Shown here: piece by piece, positions 1 through 6,520 of the stretch
How positions within the stretch are numbered: the stretch's first letter is position 1
Layout: the number at the start of each line of letters is the position of its first letter
NCBI GenBank assembly: GCA_031551885.1
Contig: JAVBMX010000101.1
Span: forward strand, 1-30,156
From: Frigididesulfovibrio sp031551885
Lineage (GTDB): Bacteria > Desulfobacterota > Desulfovibrionia > Desulfovibrionales > Desulfovibrionaceae
Direction of reading: 5' to 3'
DNA: 30,156 nt
Translations under genes and position numbers: made by a program
Notes under the pieces: generated by a model
What the model saw: only the letters and a program-made list of their open reading frames with translations
Database searches by the model: none
What the model was told of the DNA's origin: nothing

Positions 1-1226
1 CCCTGCACTTCGGTTCCCACGTTGCCCGTGTTTTCCACGCCCGTGTCCGAACCGGCCGCCACGCCTTTGACTTCCTTGTCCACGCCTTTGGAGTCCGCGC
101 CCAGGCTGTCGTTGGCCAGCACCCCGCCGGCCGCGTCCACCATCAGGATGCGGTCCGCTTCGGCCAACGTTCCCGTGTCGGCGACCGCGTTCGGCGCGTC
201 GTCTATGATGAAAATGTTCGCATGGGCCGTCTCGGTTGTGATTCCGCTGTTGCCGGCGGCGGAAACATCCAGAGTGACGGTGCATTCCGTGTTCGCCCCC
301 TGCGTGTCCTTATGATGATAGGGAGACTCAAGGGTATATATCAGGGTGAAGGTGTAGGTGCCGTCGGGGTTTTGAACGATCTCCGGGGAATGAAACGAGC
401 CGTTCGGATCGACGATGGGCGTGAACCCCTGCAGCTTTCCGTCCACCACCTGATAGGTGACGCCGTTGATGGTGATCGCCGCCAGACCGTCGTTGGTGTC
501 GATGACGAAGCCTACCGTACCGCTGAGGGTCGACCCCCCGCTCCCGTCGGCATTGCGGGTGCCGCCCGGCAACCAGCCTTCGTTCAGCGTCAAATTTGAA
601 TCGGGATCAAGCGCCGAGTAATACCGAGGATCAACGGGGGGAAGGGCGGGCGGCGTGTCGCCGGGGGTCGGCGGCGATTGCGGATCGGACGGCGAAGGCG
701 GCAGGGGCCTGATAGTTATGACCGCTGCGAACGGCGTCGCGTCCACCCCGGCCGCGCGCGCATCACCCCGAATGTACTCCACCGGCTTTGTTTCGCGGCC
801 CCAGTAATCGGTGCCGAGAGAACCCAAGCGATCCAGGCCGCCAATCAGGTCGCCCGGATCGGACTCATAATGCGTGCCGCCTCCCTGAGGCGGAGCGACG
901 GTCGGACCGGCGGCGGTCGTCAGGTCCAGATCGGGATTCAGATCCTGAAGCCGAACTTCGGTCCCGTCCTGCAACAGAAGAGTCGGCAACGGTTTTTTAC
1001 CGACCGCAAAATAGTCGGTCAAGGTGACCACGGCACCGTTGTCCAGCTTGAAGACGAGGTTGTTTCCCTCATGCAGAAGGGTCGCCGTGCCGGGATTAAA
1101 CCCCAGTTCCAGCGCCTTATTCGGTGCGGCGGTCACGGTGACGGAGGTACCCGACGCCGGGGCTGGCACCAGTTGCTTGAGCGGCGTGGAAGTCTGTGGT
1201 GGAAGTGAATTGTTCTTGGGGGACAT
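1..1226 (-). CDS. Large VCBS/T1SS-type repetitive adhesin, N-terminal part (runs off window)
   Basis: An open frame on the minus strand begins at the ATG complementary to 1224-1226, eight bases after a GGAGAA ribosome site, and stays open to base 1 (about 408 codons). There is no signal peptide, as expected for type I secreted proteins. Residues about 30-100 form a compact prefix region (motif VVTLTDYFAVG), as in BapA/T1SS giant adhesins. A Pro-rich linker (about 180-205) follows. Then comes a bacterial Ig/VCBS-like stretch with motifs DGTYTFTLIYTLE, IIDDAPNAVADTGTLAE and GVLANDSLGAD, the usual 'nDapva..D.g.l.E...G.vlaND' pattern of VCBS/tandem-95 repeats. Such proteins are secreted by a LapBCE-like system and mediate attachment and biofilm; that role is inferred from the family. 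The repeats, RTX motifs and C-terminal secretion signal are outside the window. Confidence 0.85.
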   Translation of the reverse strand, partial: MSPKNNSLPPQTSTPLKQLVPAPASGTSVTVTAAPNKALELGFNPGTATLLHEGNNLVFKLDNGAVVTLTDYFAVGKKPLPTLLLQDGTEVRLQDLNPDLDLTTAAGPTVAPPQGGGTHYESDPGDLIGGLDRLGSLGTDYWGRETKPVEYIRGDARAAGVDATPFAAVITIRPLPPSPSDPQSPPTPGDTPPALPPVDPRYYSALDPDSNLTLNEGWLPGGTRNADGSGGSTLSGTVGFVIDTNDGLAAITINGVTYQVVDGKLQGFTPIVDPNGSFHSPEIVQNPDGTYTFTLIYTLESPYHHKDTQGANTECTVTLDVSAAGNSGITTETAHANIFIIDDAPNAVADTGTLAEADRILMVDAAGGVLANDSLGADSKGVDKEVKGVAAGSDTGVENTGNVGTEVQ

Positions 1227-1742
1227 AAAAAGATTCTCCAAGGCTCTATGCGGAGCCAACCGCCTTTAAAGCGTTTCTGTACTCCTTTACAGAGAATATT
1301 CATTCTCCACAAAAAGGATTTCTTGATTCTATATTCGGCCAAAAAAAAAAATTCAATGCATTTTAGTACGAATTATTCGTTTCATAAAAAATTTTATACA
1401 AATACAAACTTGCATATTACCATGAATTTACATATTAAAAAAACACATCAAGATAGCATATTTGCATATAAATTATCGTGCAATACTTACTCCATCAATT
1501 ACCATACATGGCAATTTATACATTTTCATATTTTTTAAACAATGGAATTGTATATTATATATGCCCACATTATAAAACAACATACAGTTATTCTGTTGCG
1601 ATGTTCCGACAAAACCCGTCGACAGCCCCCATATTTGACCGCCTTGCCAATGAAGTCGGTTTGGAGCATCCTTTTTGCCAACCATGCCGCATGGCCTGCG
1701 GAAAGCCGCCGGCCCCCGCCAAAAGCCGTGAAGGATTTCGCC
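1227..1742. other. AT-rich intergenic region between the adhesin and the channel gene
   Basis: This 516-base gap is strikingly AT-rich from about 1270 to 1610, in a window that is otherwise GC-rich. It holds an A10 run near 1341 and many TATAAT-like hexamers, so no single promoter can be chosen. It must contain the divergent promoters for the adhesin (minus) and the channel (plus). Reading frames through it, in either direction, have no recognisable composition or ribosome site. An AT-rich regulatory leader in front of a surface adhesin resembles targets of xenogeneic silencers, but that is inference. Confidence 0.5.
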
Positions 1743-2189
1743 ATGCTGATTCAGATATTGTGGGCGCTGCTCTGCACCCTGGGCACCGTGCTGACCCACG
1801 GCACATATGCCTACCGCCTTATTCTGATGCTCCGCCGACACAACAAGGCCGCCCACCAACGGCAACACCACGCGAATGCGCTGAGCGGGTATATTTTTAT
1901 TGAAGCGGTACTGATGCTTTTGCTGCTCCACACCCTGGAGGCGGCGATCTGGGCCGCGCTTTACGCTCTGCACCCCGCAGGCCTGCCCGACTTTGAGACC
2001 GCCCTGTATTTCTCGCTGACCAGCTATACCACCATCGGATACGGCGACGTGCTGCTTTCACCCGCACTGCGGCTTGTGGGAGCCATGGAAGGCGTTGTGG
2101 GCACCCTGATGTTCGGCTTGTCCGTGGGCCTTATGGCCGCCGTGGTGCACCAGTCCACCGTGTATCAAAAGATTGTCTTCCCCGACTGA
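1743..2189 (+). CDS. Small potassium (ion) channel protein
   Basis: This 148-residue membrane protein carries the K+ selectivity filter TIGYGD at residues 97-102, inside the pore loop FSLTSYTTIGYGD. Hydrophobic segments lie at about 3-30, 48-77 and 110-140, so the pore is preceded by two helices and followed by one, as in the Ion_trans_2 pore-domain family. No RCK/TrkA regulatory domain follows; the chain ends soon after the last helix. A longer in-frame extension upstream exists, but AAGGA lies about eight bases before the ATG at 1743, and the extension is translated AT-rich leader without conserved character, so this start is preferred. Likely role: passive K+ movement across the inner membrane. 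Gating cannot be judged. Confidence 0.8.
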   Translation: MLIQILWALLCTLGTVLTHGTYAYRLILMLRRHNKAAHQRQHHANALSGYIFIEAVLMLLLLHTLEAAIWAALYALHPAGLPDFETALYFSLTSYTTIGYGDVLLSPALRLVGAMEGVVGTLMFGLSVGLMAAVVHQSTVYQKIVFPD

Positions 2190-2508
2190 GCCCGCCGCGT
2201 CGAGCGACCACGTTCGTAGCGCGGCCCCCAAATTCGGACTAAATTAATATTAATATATTTTTGTTTTTTCGCAAGCGATTGTTGCAAAAAAAGGATAGCC
2301 TTTGAAATATAAACAAAAATTGTGTTTTATATCGGCATACACGCGATAAATAATACTTTATTCATCCGAAATATTTTGACTCCACCCTTGAAAAAGCACA
2401 TGCCCGAGGCGCCTTGAGTGTATCCCTCGCCGACCCCGGATAGTGCGGGGCAATGCCTCCCCCCATCCGCCGGCAGCGGCCTTCCCTCGCGGCGCATGTG
2501 CCTTCCAC
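2190..2508. other. Intergenic region with a long-range stem-loop candidate
   Basis: No coding signal. The first part (about 2240-2390) is AT-rich. From 2397 to 2501 the sequence can fold into one structure. GCACATGC (2397-2404) is exactly complementary to GCATGTGC (2494-2501), and a CGAGG/CCTCG helix stacks just inside. Internal hairpins include CCCCG-loop-CGGGG near 2435-2455 and CCGC-loop-GCGG near 2470-2483. The fold ends directly before the arsR promoter. It could be a small RNA or a structured end to the upstream transcript. It was compared by eye with SRP RNA (no match) and 6S RNA (no convincing match). Confidence 0.3.
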
Positions 2509-2553
2509 TTGACATTTTTGTCTTTAGTTCTATATTTCGTCACACGACGAAAT
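2509..2553 (+). promoter_or_regulatory. arsR-zntA promoter overlapped by a palindromic operator
   Basis: TTGACA (2509-2514) and TATATT (2531-2536), 16 bases apart, make a near-consensus sigma-70 promoter. A perfect inverted repeat with 8-base arms, ATTTCGTC (2534-2541) and GACGAAAT (2546-2553), separated by ACAC, covers the -10 and the likely transcription start. An ArsR-type dimer bound there would block RNA polymerase, giving autoregulated, metal-inducible expression of the two genes downstream. Confidence 0.75.
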
Positions 2554-2578
2554 GACGAATAGTCGAAATGAGGTTGCC

Positions 2579-2995
2579 ATGTTCCATTTTATGACCGTGG
2601 TCCGCGCCCTGACCGATGAAAACCGGGTCCGCATTCTGGCCGCTCTGCGCGGGCGGGAACTGTGCGTTTGTCAGGTCACCGGCCTGCTCGATCTGGCCCC
2701 TTCCACCACCTCCAAACACCTGTCGATTCTGCGCCAAGCCCGGCTGATCGAAGGCAGACGTCGAGGCAAGTGGGTGCACTACCGCACGGCCGACTCTGAA
2801 TCGGCCCCGATTTATGTGCGGGAAGCCCTGCATTTTGTTTTTGAAAGCCTGAAGAACAGCCCGGAACTTGCCGCCGACGAACAGCGTCTCAAGCAAATCC
2901 TCCAGTCCGAAGGCTGCGCCGAAGAGCCCGGCGAGGACCGCCACTCCCCCTTCATTCACTCTCTCGTCCCCGACGCCGAAGAGACCCAACCCTGA
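2579..2995 (+). CDS. ArsR/SmtB-family metal-sensing repressor
   Basis: A 138-residue winged-helix regulator. The motif ELCVCQV sits at the start of the DNA-binding segment, where ArsR/CadC sensors place a Cys pair for soft metals or As(III). The recognition helix APSTTSKHLSILRQARLI and the wing RRRGKWVHYRT follow. The C-terminus (about residues 100-138) is acidic and less conserved. An in-frame ATG at 2552 exists, but it lies inside the operator and only about ten bases after the predicted transcript start. The ATG at 2579 has GAGG five to six bases upstream and is preferred. The gene is followed after 16 bases by a CPC-type efflux ATPase, so the natural ligand is probably Zn2+, Cd2+ or Pb2+ rather than arsenite. 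The effector is inferred. Confidence 0.9.
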   Translation: MFHFMTVVRALTDENRVRILAALRGRELCVCQVTGLLDLAPSTTSKHLSILRQARLIEGRRRGKWVHYRTADSESAPIYVREALHFVFESLKNSPELAADEQRLKQILQSEGCAEEPGEDRHSPFIHSLVPDAEETQP

Positions 2996-3011
2996 GATTT
3001 TGGAGCCCATC

Positions 3012-4997
3012 ATGAGTTGCGCCGATCAACAATGCCTGCCTGAAGCCGACGAGGCTTCATCCTGCTCTTCCTGCTCCTGCTGCGCCTCGCACGACCACGG
3101 CCATGATCACGGCCACAGCCACGGAGAATCGCATGATCCCCGGCGGGAACTGATTTTTCTTTCCATCTGCGGGGTGATCTATGCCGCCGCGATGATCGCC
3201 GAGGACTCCATCGCCGCCTCCTTCGGCCCCTGGGCCCTGTACGCGATCTTCGGCATCCCCTATGTGCTCTGCGGCTTCTCGGTGTTCGGGGAAGCCTTCA
3301 CGGCCATGCGCAAAGGCGATATTTTCAACGAATTCACGCTGATGTGCGGCGCGACCGTGGCCGCGGTGTGCCTGGGCAAGCTCGGCGAGGCTGTGGGCGT
3401 GATGCTCTTCTACCGTATCGGCGAGTACGTCCAGGACCGCGCCCTGGCCGGTTCGCGCAAGTCCATCCGCAGCCTGTTGGCCTCCAAGCCGACCACGGCC
3501 CGGGTCGTCGAAGACAGCCGCGCCGTCGAAATGCCTGTGGAAGCCGTGGCCGTCGACGCCGTCGTCCGCGTGCTTCCCGGCGAAAAGATTCCCCTGGACG
3601 GTCTGGTGATTTCCGGCTCTTCCCAGGTCGACACCGCCCCCCTGACCGGCGAATCCGTGCCGGTAGAGGTTATGGCCGACTCGTTCGTCCCGGCCGGGGC
3701 CATCAACCTGGAAGGGGCGATCACCGTGCGCGTGACCGCGCCGTTCGCCGACACCCACATGGCCCGCATTCTCGAGATGGTCGAGCACGCGGCCGCGCGC
3801 AAGTCGCCCACCGAACGCTTCATCACCCGCTTCGCCCGCTGGTACACCCCGGCCGTGACCTTGACCGCCCTTGCCGTGGCCGTGCTGCCGCCCCTCGTTC
3901 TGCCCGGCGCGACCTGGGGCGAATGGATTTACCGCGCCCTGGTCATGCTGGTCATTTCCTGCCCCTGCGCCCTGCTCATCTCCATCCCCCTCGGCTACTT
4001 CGGGGGTATCGGCGCGGCCTCGCGCCGGGGTATCCTGGTAAAGGGCGGCAACGTGCTCGACGCCGTGCTTCACGTGGACACGGTCATTTTCGACAAAACC
4101 GGCACCCTGACCAAGGGCGTGTTTGAAGTCACCGCAGTCGAGCCCCGGGAAGGCGTCACGGCCGACGACCTGCTGCGGGCCGCCGTCCGGGCCGAAGCTC
4201 ACTCCAACCACCCGGCCGCCCGCTCCATCATCATCTACGCCGCCGTGAACGGCCTCAAAAACGAAATCGCCGAGGCCGAATCCGCCACGGTTCAAGCCAA
4301 AGAATTCCCCGGCATGGGTCTGAAAGTGGAAGTCGGCGGCCGCATCTATCTGGCCGGAGCCGGGCGTCTGCTGCTTCAGGAAGGCCTGGACCCGCAGGAA
4401 ACCCCCACCATGGGCACTGTGGTCTACGTGGCCGAAAACGACCGGGTTCTGGGGCGGATTGTGGTTTCCGACACCATCAAGCTTGAATCCAAAGGGGCCA
4501 TCGGCAAGCTGAAGGGCATGGGCATCCGCACCCACATGCTGACCGGCGACAACGAAGCATCCGCCGCCTTCGTGGCCCGCGAAACCGGCCTGGACGGCTT
4601 TGAAGCCGGCCTCATGCCCGACGGCAAGGTCGACGCCGCCGGACGCCTGGGCGACCCCTCGCGCATCGCCTTTGTCGGCGACGGCATCAACGACGCCCCC
4701 ATCCTGGCGCTCTCCCGCGTGGGCATCGCCATGGGCCGCCTCGGCGCGGAAGCCGCCGTCGAAGCAGCCGACGTGGTCATCCTCAACGACTCCCCGGCCA
4801 AAATCCCGGCTCTGCTCACCCTGGCCCGCAAGGTGCGCCGGGTGGTGCGGGAAAACATCGTCCTGGCCCTCGGCGTGAAGCTGGCCTTCATGGCCCTGGG
4901 CGTGGTCGGCATCGCCGGGCTCTGGGAAGCCGTGTTCGCCGACGTGGGCGTGGCCCTGCTGGCCGTGCTGAACGCCGTAAGAACGATGAGAGGGTAA
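3012..4997 (+). CDS. zntA: Zn2+/Cd2+/Pb2+-exporting P1B-type ATPase
   Basis: A 661-residue heavy-metal P-type ATPase that exports soft divalent cations across the inner membrane using ATP. Visible motifs in order are TGES (actuator), membrane CPC at C317-C319 in VISCPCALLISIP, phosphorylation site DKTGTLT with D361, the SNHPAA motif of P1B pumps, TGDN and GDGINDAP. SCPCALLISIPLGYFGGIG fits the Zn/Cd/Pb branch better than the Cu branch, which has CPCALGLATP. There is no canonical GMTCxxC metal-binding domain. Instead the N-terminus has six Cys in residues 3-24 and a His tract HDHGHDHGHSHGESH (27-41). The start at 3012 follows TTTTGGAGC; a longer frame overlapping arsR is open but lacks a ribosome site. 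Co-transcribed with arsR; a strong terminator follows. Confidence 0.93.
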   Translation: MSCADQQCLPEADEASSCSSCSCCASHDHGHDHGHSHGESHDPRRELIFLSICGVIYAAAMIAEDSIAASFGPWALYAIFGIPYVLCGFSVFGEAFTAMRKGDIFNEFTLMCGATVAAVCLGKLGEAVGVMLFYRIGEYVQDRALAGSRKSIRSLLASKPTTARVVEDSRAVEMPVEAVAVDAVVRVLPGEKIPLDGLVISGSSQVDTAPLTGESVPVEVMADSFVPAGAINLEGAITVRVTAPFADTHMARILEMVEHAAARKSPTERFITRFARWYTPAVTLTALAVAVLPPLVLPGATWGEWIYRALVMLVISCPCALLISIPLGYFGGIGAASRRGILVKGGNVLDAVLHVDTVIFDKTGTLTKGVFEVTAVEPREGVTADDLLRAAVRAEAHSNHPAARSIIIYAAVNGLKNEIAEAESATVQAKEFPGMGLKVEVGGRIYLAGAGRLLLQEGLDPQETPTMGTVVYVAENDRVLGRIVVSDTIKLESKGAIGKLKGMGIRTHMLTGDNEASAAFVARETGLDGFEAGLMPDGKVDAAGRLGDPSRIAFVGDGINDAPILALSRVGIAMGRLGAEAAVEAADVVILNDSPAKIPALLTLARKVRRVVRENIVLALGVKLAFMALGVVGIAGLWEAVFADVGVALLAVLNAVRTMRG

Positions 4998-5023
4998 GAG
5001 GAAGGGAACGGTTTTGGCGAGTT

Positions 5024-5055
5024 TTCGAGGGGGCTTCGCCCCCTCGAACTTTTTT
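5024..5055 (+). terminator. Rho-independent terminator of the arsR-zntA operon
   Basis: TTCGAGGGGGC (5024-5034), loop TTC, and GCCCCCTCGAA (5038-5048) form a perfect 11-bp stem followed by CTTTTTT (5049-5055). It starts 26 bases after the zntA stop codon. Confidence 0.9.
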
Positions 5056-5140
5056 GGCAGGGGAAATGGTCTACCGGGGCTTCGCCCCGCTCCCCCATCG
5101 GGGGAAATGATTTCCCCCGAACCCCCTCGATTGGGGAATT
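5056..5140 (+). repeat. G/C-tract palindromic intergenic repeat, copy 1 (degenerate)
   Basis: After the terminator come GGGGCTTCGCCCC (near 5078-5090) and GGGGGAAATGATTTCCCCC (near 5099-5117), followed by GAACCCCCTCGATTGGGG. The second palindrome is the same short hairpin seen in the other copies (near 10650-10680, 15670-15790, 17095-17175, 18480-18560, 18840-18905, 19560-19595 and 21290-21345). The long variable hairpin is not evident here. No gene is seen in 4998-5489. Confidence 0.65.
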
Positions 5141-5193
5141 GCACCTCTTGCGATATTGGCGGCAGTATGCCGGGCCGAACCTCTCATCAGAAG

Positions 5194-5338
5194 AGATATT
5201 TTTAGGCTCTGGCGATGCGCTGTGGTGTAACGTGGGTATAGACCCCTCCGCCACATTCCGGCCGGATCGGATACCCGAAACGTCTCTGCACCCTGCCGGA
5301 ATGCTTTCAAAAGCTCCTGTGTCGGTAACTTGCCGAAA
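5194..5338 (+). repeat. Dispersed repeat family R, copy 1 (plus orientation)
   Basis: A roughly 145-base unit with a palindromic 51-base core (5254-5304). The core begins CATTCCGGCCGGATCGG, contains CGTCTCTGCACC, and ends GCCGGAATGC. It matches the reverse complement of 6006-6148 over nearly its whole length, including the tail GGTAAC.TGCCGAA. Its core also matches 18641-18691. With copy 2 it flanks csaA as an inverted pair. Short open frames crossing it have no start or codon support. Confidence 0.8.
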
Positions 5339-5428
5339 AATATGTTGGCGATATCTTCTCAGGTATCGTCAATATCAATTCATAAAGCATTCGGAAAGCA
5401 ATCGATAGCCATTCAAATCACCGACGAC

Positions 5429-5457
5429 TTGTATCCCGCCAGCCGGCCCGCTATACT
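5429..5457 (+). promoter_or_regulatory. csaA promoter
   Basis: TTGTAT (5429-5434), 17 bases, TATACT (5452-5457): a good sigma-70 match placed 32 bases before the csaA start. It lies just downstream of repeat R copy 1. Confidence 0.6.
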
Positions 5458-5489
5458 CTTTCACACACCGGCTAACCGAGGAGAATACC

Positions 5490-5828
5490 ATGAAGACCGT
5501 CACCTGGAGCGATTTCGAATCCGTGGAACTGCGTGTGGGCACGATTGTCCGGGTCGAGCCGTTTCCGGAAGCCCGCAAACCCGCTTACAAGGTCTGGGCC
5601 GACTTCGGGCCGGAGATCGGCGAAAAAAAGGCCAGCGCGCAAATAACCGCCCTGTATACGCCCGAAGAGCTTGTCGGCCGACAAATCGTCGGAGTGGTCA
5701 ATTTTCCCCCCAGACAGATTGGGCCGTTCATGTCCGAATTTCTGCTCACCGGTTTTGCCGACGAGGTCGGGCGCATCGTCATGGCCGTGCCGGACAGACC
5801 CGTCCCCAATGGCTCCAAACTCTGCTGA
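5490..5828 (+). CDS. csaA: tRNA-binding / export-related chaperone CsaA
   Basis: A 112-residue single-domain protein of the EMAPII/MetRS-C-like OB-fold family, the usual CsaA length (about 110). Recognisable motifs are FESVELRVGTIVRVEPFPEARKP near the N-terminus, then SAQITALYTPEELVGRQIVGVVNFPPRQIG, and the ending VPDRPVPNGSKL. CsaA proteins dimerise and bind RNA or protein; in Bacillus a chaperone/export role is described, though the exact job is not settled. GAGGAGA precedes the ATG by six to seven bases, and the gene has its own promoter. It is monocistronic, sits between two inverted copies of repeat R, and its stop codon lies in the first arm of a 24-bp inverted repeat. Confidence 0.92.
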   Translation: MKTVTWSDFESVELRVGTIVRVEPFPEARKPAYKVWADFGPEIGEKKASAQITALYTPEELVGRQIVGVVNFPPRQIGPFMSEFLLTGFADEVGRIVMAVPDRPVPNGSKLC

Positions 5829-5957
5829 AGAAATGGTCGGATTTGCCGTGATACTTCGTCAGGCTCGTTGTGCGCTCCGGGGCGGGGCCGAAGAGCCCAG
5901 CCCCATCGCGCACAGCTTCGCCTTCCTTGTCTGACGGCAAATCCGACCATTTCTTCA
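5826..5957. repeat. 24-bp perfect inverted repeat at the 3' end of csaA
   Basis: The arm at 5826-5849 (TGAAGAAATGGTCGG...) is exactly complementary to 5934-5957 (...CCGACCATTTCTTCA), with 84 bases between. Inside, GTGCGC pairs with GCGCAC and GGGGC with GCCCC, so the whole 132 bases can form one long interrupted hairpin. The csaA stop codon is the first three bases of the left arm. It may act as a transcript-end structure; no U tract follows, so it is not a textbook terminator. Confidence 0.7.
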
Positions 5958-6005
5958 ATGCCGGCATGGAGACGGGTGTCTCTGCCGAATTGTCACCTTC
6001 GACGG

Positions 6006-6148
6006 TTCGGCACGTTACCGGTACCGAAGCTTTTCGAAGCATTCCGGCCGGGTGCAGAGACGTTCCGGGTATCCGACCCGGCCGGAATGCACCGGAAAGG
6101 CATGGCCTGCGTAGACCACGCCGCGCGGTTAAGACCCCCAAAAATCTT
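6006..6148 (-). repeat. Dispersed repeat family R, copy 2 (minus orientation)
   Basis: Reverse-complement copy of 5194-5338. The palindromic core at 6039-6090 starts GCATTCCGGCCGGG and ends GGCCGGAATGC, with GTGCAGAGACGTTCC between. The similarity extends on both sides of the core. The rest of 5829-6520 holds no gene. 6218-6350 contains a worn relative of the G/C-tract repeats (AATCATTTCCCCCGG) and a CATCCGGC/GCCGGATG hairpin. Confidence 0.75.
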
Positions 6149-6461
6149 TCTTTCGGCGAAAGCCTCTCCTTGCTTGATTGAGCCGCTTTCGCCGTCGCAC
6201 TGTATGCCGGAGACTCAATAAGGGGGGCCGGGGGCTCATCCGGCAGGAAGCCGGATGGACGCCGGAGGTCTTCCAACGGCGCCCGAAGGGCGAGGCACAC
6301 AATGTGCCGAGTCAATCATTTCCCCCGGTAGGGTCCGGGACAACGTCCCGGCAAGCTTTACGACAACACTCCAAAGCCCCCCAAGCATGACGAAGTCGCG
6401 GCAAAACCCCTTATGTACGCCGCCAAGCTTCACCGTTCTCTTTGTTCCCCGCCCTTCGGGC

Positions 6462-6490
6462 TTGACCTTCGCCGCCCCCTTGGGTAGCGT
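6462..6490 (+). promoter_or_regulatory. Candidate dnaX promoter
   Basis: TTGACC (6462-6467), 17 bases, TAGCGT (6485-6490), ending 30 bases before the dnaX ATG. The -10 is weak, but the same hexamer pair and spacing recur before the exporter operon at 26311-26339. Confidence 0.35.
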
Positions 6491-6520
6491 TCCGGACATT
6501 CCTTTTTTGATGGTGGCAGC

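Noticed and set aside
3057..5144. Very long open frame antisense to the efflux ATPase gene
   Set aside because: It mirrors a GC-rich coding gene, is rich in His/Gly/Asp low-complexity runs, and has no ribosome site or domain; the plus-strand ATPase explains the region.
5139..5408. Short ORFs with a shared peptide (FRPxRIPxTSLHPAGM) at 5.2, 6.0 and 18.6 kb
   Set aside because: The peptide similarity follows from DNA repeat R; no ribosome sites or consistent starts.
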